Positions 53,493 through 63,788 of a DNA stretch of 64,000 bases are shown piece by piece. Location: assembly GCF_050948175.1 (NCBI RefSeq), contig NW_027490181.1, forward strand, positions 930,001 to 994,000, given 5' to 3'. Numbering within the stretch: position 1 is the stretch's first letter; every line of letters starts with the position of its first letter. The position numbers and the translations under genes were made by a program. The notes beneath the pieces are model-generated. The model did not search any database and had not been told where the DNA came from. It worked only from the letters and a program-made list of their open reading frames with translations. This stretch comes from Xylocopa sonorina (lineage: Eukaryota; Arthropoda; Insecta; Hymenoptera; Apidae).

Positions 53493-53496
53493 CTAC
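53493..53496. repeat. Target-site duplication, left, copy 3
   Basis: CTAC before TGTGACG. The partner lies beyond the window. Confidence 0.85.
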
Positions 53497-54829
53497 TGTG
53501 ACGTCAGGCGTGCCTCCTGCCACCCTCTCAACGCACCACAGCAACCACCCTCACGCGCCTGCACCACCTGCAACACCCAGGCGCAACTCGCCGTCTCTCT
53601 CACTCCAGGGGACATACCCTCCGTCTCACTCGCACCCGCAGAGGTGCTCGCCGTCTCTCTCACTCCAAGGGACCTACCCTCCGTCTCACTCGCACCCGCA
53701 AATGTGTTCGCCTTCTCCCTCGCTCCAAGGGCAACACATTCTGTCTCACTCGCACCGAGGACCTCGTGCGTCATCTCGCTCGCACCAAGGACCATGTGCG
53801 CTGTCTCGCTCCCACTCAAGGTGCCATCCACTGTCTCACTCTTACCTGCAGGGAAACTCGCCCTCTCGCTCACTCCAGGGACGTACCAGGTGAATCAACC
53901 TCTACGAGATTCTAATTTCATACTTGTATTTCTATAATCATAAGAGCGCTAATTAAATAAGCCGCGACGAGCGAGATCGCGACCGCCTCAGCGGCACGCG
54001 CCGCTAGCCCCACCACGCAACGCCGAGACCCCACTCGGGTGTCCACATACTCCCACCTACGTTCGCAGGCGACCGAAGCGCTCCGAGAGTCGAGGAGGTC
54101 GCAGACGCATCTTGGGAGACACAGTCAGTCAGTACCGTCAGTACGGTACAGTTCTATCTCGCCTTCGGGCACTTGCAATTCCAAGTCTCTTCCAAGTCGC
54201 GCCTTAGGGCCGTCGCGCAGCCTCGATGAGGTTCCTAGTTCTAAAGTCCTTGTTCTAATTCCTAATTCATAGTTAACCTAGTCTTAATACTTAGAAATAA
54301 TTGTTCTTGTACTCTTTGATTTAGAATATACCTTATTATTTTTCTACCACATCAAGTTCTAGTTCATTCCAACTCCATTTCTAAATTCAATTATATTTTA
54401 ATACAAATTCTTCCAAGTTCTTAACAACTTGAGTGTTTATAAACGAACTCTTCGCGCCGGAAGGAAGAATTTAATCTATTATCTCGTGCGGAATACGTTG
54501 GTGAAACGCCAGAATTCTTCGTTCATCGACGGACGGCGACATTCATCGCAGCTCCACCGTCACAACGCCGATTTCAGCCAGCCGTACGCCGACTCCTCCC
54601 CCGAGAACGACCCTCGACGATCGCCACATCTGAAAGCAGAAGAGGGAAATCAGCGAAAGGTAAGTAAAATCCTTCCTTACACGCGTTCGCGATTGTTTAC
54701 GGTGCCCGCGTCTTGCCAGAATCGACGAACCCGGTTATACGCGTTTTATACCGGACCGAATTCTCGACAAAAATGCTTGTGTCATTCAGCCTCCTGGGAT
54801 ACGAATAATTTGTTCGCCAGGACGTGACA
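53497..54829 (+). mobile_element. 5' LTR of retrotransposon copy 3
   Basis: 1333 bp, nearly identical to 9947-11279, including the join where the solo LTR has 207 more bp. Single-base differences are scattered. A candidate primer-binding site follows at 54837. Confidence 0.93.
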
Positions 54830-54904
54830 TAATTTCTGGTGACAGCGGTGGGATATTCGCGTATTACTTATCGGAAATTCTGCTGAATAAGTGTACGAAC
54901 AGCC

Positions 54905-56212
54905 ATGGCGACGCGCACGCCGACAAAGCGAACGCGGCTTCAGGTACAATAGGACGCCGCCGCAACCGAATCCGATACTCACCGAATGTTAGATTTTCAC
55001 GATGCTCTCGCAATCGACGTCGCCGGACCTTCAAACGATAGTACGGATAAAGAACAAGTGATCGCTACGTTAAATCGTCAAATAGATTTCATGCGTTGGG
55101 AATTGGAATCCTTACGCGCGGCACAATCCGCAAACGCCGACACTATCTCTTTCGGAACTCCGCACCTGCAACCGACACGTAGCTCAGGGTCCGATTCACC
55201 AAACTCTCAAACAGATAGGTTTATTTTTCGCGAAGCAATAGATAGCATCCCTATATTCGATGGCAAAAACTTGCCAATATTACAGTTCGTGCGGGCCTGT
55301 AAACGGGCAAGGGAGTTGATTTCGCCCGAAGGAGAACCCTCGTTCACCAAACTCATTGTCAATCGTTTACGCGGCTGTGCATACCTGGCCGTAGAGGACG
55401 AGCAATGCTCTTCGGTCGGACAACTGACCGATATTCTACGAGCCGCATTCGGAAATACAAAGTCAACCGACCATTACAGGGGCGAACTAACTAATACTTT
55501 CATGCGCCCAGGAGAACATATCCTCGATTTCATAGGTAGAATTAAAGACCTACGTAACGCAGCAATCGACTGTGAACGGTTCGATTCCGCCGAATTAGTA
55601 AATTCACGTTCCGGAATAGACGCGTTTACGCTTAGGTGTTTTTGCGACGAGCTTATCCCGGAAATTCGACATTCGATGAACACGCGATTGTACGAAACAT
55701 ACGCGGACGCGTTCGCTCACGCTAAGGAGTTGTACAGGCGACACGAATTAGACAAAGAGAGACTCTCCTCGTCGCGTCCCCGTACAGAAAATTTTCACTT
55801 CGAGCGCCGGCAAGAAACGGTTTGCGCTCGTTGTAATAGTCGCGGTCATGTCACCCGCGATTGCAGGTACGCAAATCATAGACCGTCAGTCACGTAACCA
55901 CGGGAAGAAACCCCGAGGTATCCTCGACAGGAACGACCGCCTGTAACGGGACCTCCGCGCCGTCAGTACGCACCGCCCGATTGACGGGATCTCGTTTGTA
56001 GGTACTGCCGAAACCTGGGACATAGCATAGACGAATGTCGAAAGCGACAATTTAATAATGTCTGAAATAACGTTTCGCGCCCGAATCCGGGAAACGCGAA
56101 CGGCCTCCCGACCCGCCGCGAGACGGTACGCGAGGCCGGCTACGATCGCCGAGTTCCCGCCTTAACGAACGACGAGTCAATCTCGATAAAAGAAGAGCAG
56201 CAGTTAACATAA
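54905..56212 (+). pseudogene. gag: Decayed gag, copy 3
   Basis: Counterpart of 11355-12656. It has the same ATG followed by TAG after 15 codons, the same 303-residue open stretch from 54986 (one residue differs: Ser for Asn in SND[N/S]), the same TAA at 55895 and the same TGA near 55982, then the second CCHC knuckle. One difference matters at the end: the final TAA of copy 1 reads TTA here, so the frame goes two codons further to TAA at 56210. It follows the LTR and PBS and overlaps pol in the -1 phase. Confidence 0.85.
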
Positions 56213-57922
56213 CGGGTAAAACTAGCGTCCCCACGGTTGTCATAAATTCTAACGCGTTAATTGAACCCGTAGTAATGATGATCGACACCGGAGCCGAGAT
56301 CAACGTGATCAAGGAAAACGCGCTAAAACCTAAAACTCTAATTAACACTGGAGAACGCCTAACTATTATCGGTGTAACTCAGGGAACCGTAGCCACCTTA
56401 GGGACGGTTACGTTACCGATATTTTCTCGTGACGTTCCGTTTAATGTTGTCAGTTCCGACTTCCCAATTAAATCCGCCGGGATCCTGGGATCCGGGTTTT
56501 GTGCAGAAGCGGATATATCTTTTAGAAATAAATATATCCTGTGGCACGGGAATAGGATCCTATTTGCACGTCGCGAAGACGTTTTAAATAAAATAACACT
56601 TCCTCCGCGGACTAACTCGGGCATACGCGTCGGAATAATTAATTCAGGCGTAGGCGAAGGAATAATCCCCCGAACACAGATCGCGAAGGGAGTATATTTC
56701 GGTCATGCTATCGTTAAAGTGCGAAACGGCCATGCGATAGCAAGCATAATTAATGCGACCGATACCGAGATCGAGATCGCGGTGCCCAGAATTCATCTGG
56801 ACCCGCTTCCCGTTCTCGAATCGCTGAAACGCGAACCAGCGTTATATTCGTTATTTACGAATACTTCTAAATCCACTGTTTCTAATACAAAAATCAATAC
56901 TAAATCCACTGTTTCTAATACAAAAATCAATACTAAATCCACTGTCTCTAATACAAAAATGAATACTAAATCCACTGTTTCAAGCATGCGTACTAATTCT
57001 ACTAATACTAAATCCACTGTTTCCAGCATGCCTACTAATCCAATTAATACTAAATCCACTGTCTCAAGCATGCGTACTAACTCGACTAATTCCAAATCCA
57101 CTGTATCCACTCTAAAACGAGTATTCCCAAATCCCACTGTATCTTATGCTAACATTGTTTCAAAATCCACTACAAATTCTACGAATTCCAACGAAAATCT
57201 CTTACCATCGTCACGCGATATTCAACACAAAGTTTCCAACCATGATAAATCTTCCAATAACAACCTCAGAAAATCCACAAAAATTTTTTCAAGTGCCATC
57301 GAAGGTACGCAACGTAACTTAAACATCCGCGCGAAAGATACACAAAATAAATCTCTTCTCAAAAGCGATAGCGAACGACACTTGAAACGCGACACTCCGC
57401 GCGCCACTCAAAATGTAACGCAACCTCAAAGCCGATTCGACGAAATAATCGCGTCACTCCGTCTAGATCATCTAAACAGCGAAGAAAGAAATAATATATA
57501 CAAACTGATTTCTAACAATCAAGATTTATTCCATCTCCCAGGCGATAAATTAGGATTTACCAATGTAACCGAGCACCGTATTCCAACGATAAATGATCAG
57601 CCAATAAACGTGAAACAATACCGCTTCCCGCCGATACACAAGGAAGAAATACAACGTCAAATAGATCAATTACTAGAAAAGGAAATTATTAAACCGTCAA
57701 AATCTCCATATAATTCACCGCTCTGGGTTGTACCCAAGAAACCGGATTCTTTAGGAAATAAAAGATGGAGAGTTGTAATAGACTATCGAAGCCTGAACGA
57801 AAAATCCATCGCCGATGCGTACCCGCTCCCGTGTATAACGGAGATACTAGATAAGTTAGGAAGCGCAAAGTACTTCAATACCTTTGATTTAGCAAGTGGA
57901 TTCCATCAAATCCCAATGTCAG
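56071..57922 (+). pseudogene. pol: pol 5' part, copy 3
   Basis: From ATG 56275 this differs from copy 1 at about four of 559 residues: Glu for Lys before ADISF, Tyr for Asn in the linker, Ile for Val in DEI[V/I]AS, and Asn for Ser before TFDLASGF. Protease, linker repeats and RT start are as in copy 1. The nested element splits the gene after the FDLASGFHQIPM codons. Here the other half survives, beginning at 63789, so a single insertion inactivated an otherwise readable pol frame. Confidence 0.88.
57910..57922. repeat. Target duplication of nested element, left, copy 3
   Basis: ATCCCAATGTCAG, repeated exactly at 63776-63788. The bases before the two copies differ (A and G), so the duplication is 13 bp. 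R1-family target duplications are commonly of about this size. Confidence 0.92.
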
Positions 57923-58327
57923 GATTTATTGTCTGCCCTACACCAGGACGGTGATCAGGCGTGCTTCCTCACCCAGACGGGTATACGCGACGTAATCTAG
58001 CCTCTACCTCCCAGGGTACTCCCACCTCACTGAAACGGGCGATGGAAAAATCCAGATGTGCCGGGGCGCCTTTCCCACCGGGCGAGTCCTTCAGCTACTC
58101 CGTCGGAGAGGACGAATCCTAACCGCCGGAGCACCCACGGGGAACCTCGGGGAGGCGAACTCGCTACGTGTACGCGAACACGCTCACTCTGACCCTTTAT
58201 TTAGAAATTTAAAGAGCTTTGATCGACTGAAGAGTTGTCGATCAAAGCAAGACCTCAACTACTGGTTTGAATGGAATTTCCATTCTGAAGACTTAACTTT
58301 TGTATTCTATCCAACGATGGAGCAAGC
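57923..58327 (-). other. 3' untranslated region of nested element, copy 3
   Basis: The same hairpins as in copy 1; the 12-bp perfect stem is at 58216-58248. It has eight extra bases (TACGCGAA) near 58170 relative to copy 1, flanked by ACGTG and CACG, so either a deletion in copy 1 or an insertion here. Confidence 0.7.
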
Positions 58328-61300
58328 CTACTCCATGAACATCTTCAGCCAGAGCGCTTCCTGGCTGAAGCTGGCGAGCACAGAGAAGGCCTCTGGCGAC
58401 GACACCAAGTGCGGTGCCGCCTCCGGCCATCTCCACTCACTCGCCGGGATAATGTCTCGCAGAGCTTCTCTCTGCGCTTCGAAGAGTGGGCACTCTAGTA
58501 GGAAGTGTCCCACTGTATCTGCTGCACCTCCGCAGATACATGTCGAGTCATTGACAACGGCGTACGTCAATAGACGAGCCATAAAGTTGCCATGCCCCGA
58601 CAGCACCTGCGTGGTGTAGTGACTTGGCCTAATCCAGTCGGCGGCCAGTCTTACTCTAACATCCTGAAAAAAGTCATACGTCGTGCGACCCTTGTGGGAA
58701 TCTTTCCACCGGGTTTGCCACACGTTTCTGACTTCAATTTTAACGCGTTCTTCACCGTCTTCCAATCCACTGTGGATGACGGTGTTCCCTATCCTGGCGT
58801 CTCTTCCTCTACGAAGATTGTGGGGGGCCCTATGCTGCTGGACGACCATGTCTATAGGGGCCGCGCCAGCCACTACGCACGCACCTTCCCACGATATCCG
58901 GCGGTATGCACCGGTCATCGCGATCAAGGCGCGACGTTGCGCGGATCTGAGCACCTTCCACTCTCTCTCCGTGCACAGGTCGGCCCATCCCGCCGAGGCA
59001 TACACCATCGTCGAGACGAACGCACCCCTGTAGATGCCATCGAGAGAGCTGAAGCGGAGCCCCCACGTACATCTCGCCAGCCTACTAAGTTTACTGAACA
59101 GCGACCCGACCTTGTCGTTCAAATATCTACAATGGGATCTGACTCCCATACCTGCGTCTATGTTGACGCCAAGGTACCGTACCGCGTGCTTGAATTTAAT
59201 ACTATTATTCCCTAATCGGATGGTCGGCGGTCTCGCGGCAAGGTCGGCTTTAGAAGACCGAACGGCCTTGCGTTTTCTGTCCGGGCGCGTGCCTCCTCTT
59301 CTTCCTATCGCTGGCCTCTCGATCAAACCACTCTTGAGGACAATTGCCTCCGTCTTTGTGGCCGGTACTTCGAGTTTCGCCAGCCTACACCAAAGGAGAA
59401 TCTGGTCAACAACTTGTTGACCATTTATCTCCAATTCTCTTCTACTATTTCCGCTTACGAGGACTAGGAGATCGTCCGCGTAAGCTATGAACCTATTCTC
59501 GACTGTGGTCTGGAGTGACCGCAGGAGATTGTCAAACATAAGGTTCCAGCAGGCGGGACCGAGAACGGAGCCTTGCGGACACCCTCTCGTCGCCCGCTTG
59601 GAAACCTGTACAGATCCTATTGAGAGTCTAACCCGTCGGACGTCGAAGTAACTTTTCATTACTTCGAAAACGTTCCGAGGGCAGCCTCTTTCTTTCATCG
59701 ACTCTAAGACTAGGGGCCACCAGACATTGTCGAAGGCTCCAGAGATGTCGAAGAGAAGCGCCACAGCGTATCGATGCTCGGAAGCATCGACCATGCGGCG
59801 CATCTCCACGACCGCGTCTTCCGCCGACCTTCCGGGCGTGAACCCGAACTGTCGGTCGGAGACCATCCCAGGGGCCAACGACGTCTGGTAGAGACGCTTT
59901 TTTAGGAGCTTCTCGAGGAGTTTCCCTACTACTGAGAGGAGACAGATCGGTCGGTAGGACTTCGGATCCTTCTCGTCTTTCCCTTCCTTCAAGAGGACTC
60001 TGAGAGTGCCCTCCTTCCAGATCGAGGGGAAGACGCCCCATTGAAGGCATCCGTTAAATATTCTTGTCATCTGACCGGGAATTATACCTACGGTGGCCTT
60101 CAGCGCCTGGACCTCTACGTGGTCCGGCCCCGGTGCCTTTCTATTTTTGAAAGTCTTTACTGCACTCACTACCTCCGCTTCCGTGAAGCAGGAGGCATCA
60201 GGAGTGTCAGGCGCGAAGTGTGCGCTTTCCCTAATCTCACGCTGCTCCGGCGTGTCTTCTTCTTCCCGGTCCTCGGGGACGTGCGTACTCAGGAGTAAGC
60301 TGGCTGTCTCGCGGCTATCATATGTGTTGTCTCTACCACGCCGGAGAGTACTAAGGACTCTCTCAACTCGGAGTTTATTCGCCTGGAGCTTATAGACGGT
60401 ACTCCAGGGCCCCGAGTTCCCGTTCGACGTTACAAAGCGTCGCCAGCTTTCGAGTTTCGTCCGCTTCACCTTATTGTTATATTCCCGCAAAGAGGAGCGG
60501 TACTTTAACCATTTTTCTTGGCGAGCGGTTTCGTCTCGTTCCTTCTGAGCCACACGTCTCAGACTGTGCACAGATCTTTTCATATCTGAAAGTTCTTTCG
60601 TCCACCACGGGTTGGACTTTCTAAGTTGTCTTTTGTAAGGCATTGACGCGGCACAGGAATCAGTGATGACTCCCGTTAGCGTCTCCGCCAAACTATCTAC
60701 ATCTTCCGCAGACTCCAGCCTTACTGTCTCGAGCCTCGATAGAGATTGATCGGCCAGGCTTTCAGTGAAGAGCTCCCAATCGGCTCGATTGACGTCGAAC
60801 CGAGTGCTTGCTCCTCCCTGATCCACCGCTACAGTGCTCGGGACCCTCAGCCGGATGTCAATTGCGTTGTGATCGCTGGTCACCCAATCTCTCCGTACCC
60901 TCCAGCCCCCGATGAGTGGGAGCATGGTTGGCGATGCCAGAGTAACGTCGATGTATGACGAGCCCCTGGTCGACCAGTAGGTAGGTAGCTGACCGATATC
61001 GTTCACAACTTCCATGCCAAACGCCCGTATGAGCTCCTCGAACTTTGCTCCCCTATCGTCTGTACTCTGCGGCCCCCAGAGTGACGACCGGGCGTTGGCA
61101 TCTACCGAAACTAACAATCTCTTCCCCCTCAGATTATGAAACACCGTCTCGAGGTGCCTGAGGTGCATCTCGATATCGTCGCTGTACTGGAAGTAGCACG
61201 ATACGCCAGCACTTCCGCACAAACGCAGTGCGTATTGCTAAGCTGCGAGATGAATACCATTTCGATACGAGGGTTGCTAACGGCGACTGCCGCCCACGGG

Positions 61301-61464
61301 TGTTGTGAGCTTACAGCCGCCACCTTCATACCGATCCCTAGTCCACAAATAGCATAGCTCGTGCTTAGTTTCCTAGCGTATGGCTCCTGCAATAGCAGGA
61401 CGTCTAGGTACTTTTCTGCAACGAGCTGAGTCACTTGCCCTGTGACTGCAGCTGAGTGTTGCAT
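58328..61464 (-). pseudogene. ORF2 of R1-like element with 22-bp deletion, copy 3
   Basis: The main frame (58328-61222, 964 codons) carries most of the endonuclease, all RT motifs (FDISGAFD, YADD) and the C-terminal Cys-His motif. The first part is in another frame (from ATG 61464, protein start MQHSAAV, with LLLQEPYA). The shift is caused by loss of 22 bp near 61203-61206, between ATACG and CCAGC, which copy 1 retains at about 17648-17669. The codons before ATG 61464 stay open to about 61709 and include LRILQLN, which resembles the usual start of R1-type endonucleases, so translation may begin further upstream than 61464, perhaps overlapping the end of a preceding ORF. Confidence 0.85.
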
Positions 61465-62326
61465 GTTCAGCTGCAGTATCCTAAGTCCCGTGGTCGCGAA
61501 TCCGATCGCGGGCGTCGACGTCGACGCTTGAGCTTGAGCTGTGTCGGTTGCGGACGTAGACGCGATGGGGTATGGTGGGTACGCGATCGCGGGGGGAATC
61601 GCGGATCTAACGTTCCTAGTCTGGTTTTTCCTTTCCCTATTTCTTATTGACCCAGCCAGAGATACCGGATCTGACCTGGGTCTTCCGTCTCACCTAGTTA
61701 TCCGGATTTCGACAGCGCAAAGGCTGATACCTAGAGCCCTAGCCAAAGCCTCGTCGGCGGAATCTCGCCCAGTCGCGGCCCGTCGACGCTGCCCGAGTAC
61801 AGCCGTCGCCGACCGTCGAGCTTGACGGCTCCGCCGCTCGACTATGGGGCCAATACCGTGGGACGGGGTCACGGGCCGAGGATTTCTCTCCCGTCTTGAC
61901 CCATCATACGCCACGATCACCTCACCCGGCCCTGCCCTCACCCGGAGATCCGAATGGAGGGCTATTTTGCCTCCGGAATTTTTAGGGTCGGGTGTGGCCA
62001 TCATGAGAATTTGCGTTTGTGGGGGGGTTGATACTTCTTACTTCGGGACGGTGGGGTCGTCAAGCCCATCAGCGCGCAACAACGCTGCCCTGCCGGGGCC
62101 GCGGTCTCCAGCTGCTAACGCAGGGAGACACTCGCTAGAGCCTCCTTCGATTAAGAGAAAAGTTTTTGTTCTTCTGTGTTTAAGTGTTGTGTACCTTGTT
62201 TCTGCAGCGAGCGCCGCAGAGGTACACGTGTAGGGGTCTCGTTCTGCTGGTATGACAGAACGAGGCCTTTGTGTATTGAGATCGCTGCTAATTATCAGTC
62301 TCCAGCGATTTACGTGTCTCTACTTC
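61465..62326 (-). other. Region upstream of ORF2 where ORF1 is expected
   Basis: R1-type elements normally encode a Gag-like ORF1 with CCHC knuckles just before ORF2. On the minus strand I find only fragments. One is an open frame of about 115 codons ending at 61690 (with ATG codons at 62004 and 62001), rich in Arg and Ala. The other is an open stretch of about 95 codons without ATG, roughly 62325 to 62037, in another frame. Neither shows CCHC knuckles or a recognisable domain. It may be a frameshifted, fast-evolving ORF1 or non-coding leader. Open frames on the plus strand in this part look accidental. Confidence 0.45.
62176..62267. other. Paired inverted repeats (hairpin-forming), unit 1
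   Basis: GTGTACC ... GGTACAC arms enclose CTGC ... GCAG (about 62189-62227). Next to it, arms at 62235-62246 and 62256-62267 (GGTCTCGTTCTG and CAGAACGAGGCC) form a 12-bp stem with one wobble or mismatch and a 9-base loop. A diverged version of the set, in the opposite order, lies at about 62462-62580. Confidence 0.6.
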
Positions 62327-62461
62327 GAATTTCGTTCCTAATCTGCTTCCAGGCGCTTAAGTGCCCGACTGCAGTTAGGCCCTGTACGACATATTGCCTA
62401 AGCTATACGCCTTTTGATTTATTATTGAACCTTAGGTTCGGGTGAGACACTTTTGTCGAGG

Positions 62462-62580
62462 CCGCGGTTCTGCTCAGGACAGAACTCTCGCTAGGACCTT
62501 TCGCAACCGTGTTTGTGTTTGTGTATGGTGTGTGTGCTGTGTACCTCCTTCCGACAGCGTGCGCTATCGAGGGTACACGT
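62462..62580. other. Paired inverted repeats (hairpin-forming), unit 2
   Basis: GTTCTG ... CAGAAC (62467-62472 with 62480-62485), then a GT-rich tract, then GTGTACC ... GGGTACAC. These resemble the elements of 62176-62267, but loops and surroundings differ. They suggest an old duplication or a repeated protein- or RNA-level signal. Confidence 0.45.
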
Positions 62581-62689
62581 TAGTGGAGCTCGCTATACTT
62601 CCCGTACTAGCTTGTCTCCTATTAAGCCATCTACGGATGGGTTGACCAAACTTGGAATTCATAGGTCCCCCAGTCGAACGTTAGCGCAC

Positions 62690-63140
62690 CGAGGGTGGCT
62701 CCCCGATCGACTGCGGCCCTTGCGATGGTTTACTGCTCAGTCTACCACCTGAATGTTTACTTCCGGCCTTTTTTTGGCCCCGTTCTGGCCTTTTCCAAAC
62801 CATCTTACTAGCCCACAGCTGGCCGGCTTCCACTATTTGGTGTTTCCTACTTAGCTTTTTATAGATATTCAGTCTCGCTCGGCTAAGTCTTAGTGCCGGA
62901 GACTTTCCCAGATCTTCAAGTTTCAGAGACCTCACTTGGCTAGGTGTAAGTGCCAGTAGCTTTTTATGCAGATTACAAAGCCCGAAAATCATTTTATTTT
63001 TCTATCATTTTATGCGCCAGATGGCGACTTACAGTTTCATACATCCCAGAAATTTTCTGGGACTGGAGCATTAAATTTTCAGAATGGCCTAAATGAAAAA
63101 GAATGGCCTGCCGTTTATCGAATTCCATTTAATGGAAAAA
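62690..63140. other. AT-rich leader segment of nested element, no gene seen
   Basis: A minus-strand open frame of 103 codons (62681-62992) is Lys/Arg/Ser-rich without a motif I recognise. A 9-bp palindrome with a one-base centre, TCCCAGAAA-T-TTTCTGGGA, lies at about 63045-63063. The phrase AATGGCCTAAATGAAAAA near 63081 recurs at about 63198, just before the second hairpin of the array. Confidence 0.5.
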
Positions 63141-63526
63141 GTCGCCGGCGCCTGGAATTTCCAAGCACCAGCGGCTAGCGCCCCTAAATTTTGTAAAATG
63201 GCCTAAATGAAAAAAGGCCGCCAGCGCCCGGAGTAGCTCCGAGCACCAGCGGCCTGCATTTCTGGATTTCCCATTAAATAGTATTAGCCGCCGACGCCTG
63301 GAGTACTCCAGGCGCCCAGCGGCTAGCATCACTAAATTTGGTCAAATAAAATTAGCCGCCGGCACCTGGAATACTCCAGGCACCCAGCGGCTGGCTTTTA
63401 TAACTCCATTTCTATACTTTATTAGCCGCCAACACCCAGAATTCTTCTAAGTGCCAGCGGCGTATTGCTTTCTCGGGCTTGATAAAAAAGGCCGCCAGCG
63501 ACTCGGTTTAACCGAGCGCCAGCGGC
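63141..63526. repeat. Tandem array of six covarying hairpins
   Basis: Units at 63141-63175, 63216-63254, 63287-63323, 63355-63391, 63425-63461 and 63490-63526, starts spaced 66-76 bp. Each has outer arms GCCGCC / AGCGGC and an inner stem. Inner stems: CCTGGAA/TTTCCAAG, CCCGGAG/CTCCGAG, GCCTGGAGT/ACTCCAGGC, CACCTGGAAT/ACTCCAGGCAC, CACCCAGAAT/CTTCTAAGTG (weaker), ACTCGGTT/AACCGAGC. Stem bases change while pairing is largely kept. AT-rich spacers are less similar than the stems. The array is in the 5' leader of the nested element. Strand of action is unknown because the units are nearly palindromic. Confidence 0.85.
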
Positions 63527-63775
63527 ATTAGCATATATAGCTTTGAGGTCTCTTTCGACCTTCGTATCTGGGATCTCTGAAATGTCTTTATTTCGAGATC
63601 TGAATATCACCACTTACTCACCATTTGTTGTGCTGTTCATTTTTGCCTTCCGGCTGTAGGGCTAGCCACCCCCAGTCTCCCAGTCTGGAAGTGGGATGGA
63701 CTGCGTCCTTCGGACGCCCGCCACATAAGAGCCATTCGGTCCTAGGACGCCGACTCGTGGCAATGCAGTGTCCAG
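63527..63775 (-). other. 5' end of nested element
   Basis: About 250 bp between the hairpin array and the right target duplication. It contains the 6-bp stem GCGTCC-TTC-GGACGC (63703-63717) and a TCCTAGGA palindrome near 63740. On the minus strand the element would begin CTGGACACTGCATTGCC. Non-LTR elements carry internal promoters in this region; no specific promoter motif is claimed. Confidence 0.55.
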
Positions 63776-63788
63776 ATCCCAATGTCAG
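63776..63788. repeat. Target duplication of nested element, right, copy 3
   Basis: Exact second copy of ATCCCAATGTCAG. From here the LTR-element pol frame resumes. Confidence 0.92.

Larger units (their letters stand above)
57923..63775 (-). mobile_element. Complete R1-clade-like non-LTR retrotransposon nested in copy 3
   Basis: 5853 bp, antisense to the LTR element, bounded by a 13-bp duplication. The length is normal for a full R1-type element. Going 5' to 3' on the minus strand: a leader of about 250 bp with the GCGTCC-TTC-GGACGC hairpin (63703-63717), six tandem hairpins, further structured sequence, no recognisable ORF1, then ORF2 and a 3' UTR without poly(A). R1-clade members are known for sequence-specific targets such as 28S rDNA or telomeric repeats; here the target is another transposon's RT gene. 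I rely on ORF2 motifs for the family call and cannot name the element. Confidence 0.88.

Noticed and set aside
9947..53497. Target-site-specific integration of the LTR element into the satellite
   Set aside because: Same base and CTAC in three loci suggested it, but shared private flank variants show one insertion duplicated.
61456..62752. Plus-strand frames in the nested element's 5' region
   Set aside because: No motif, overlapping frames in several phases, low-complexity and GT-rich peptides; antisense to the element.
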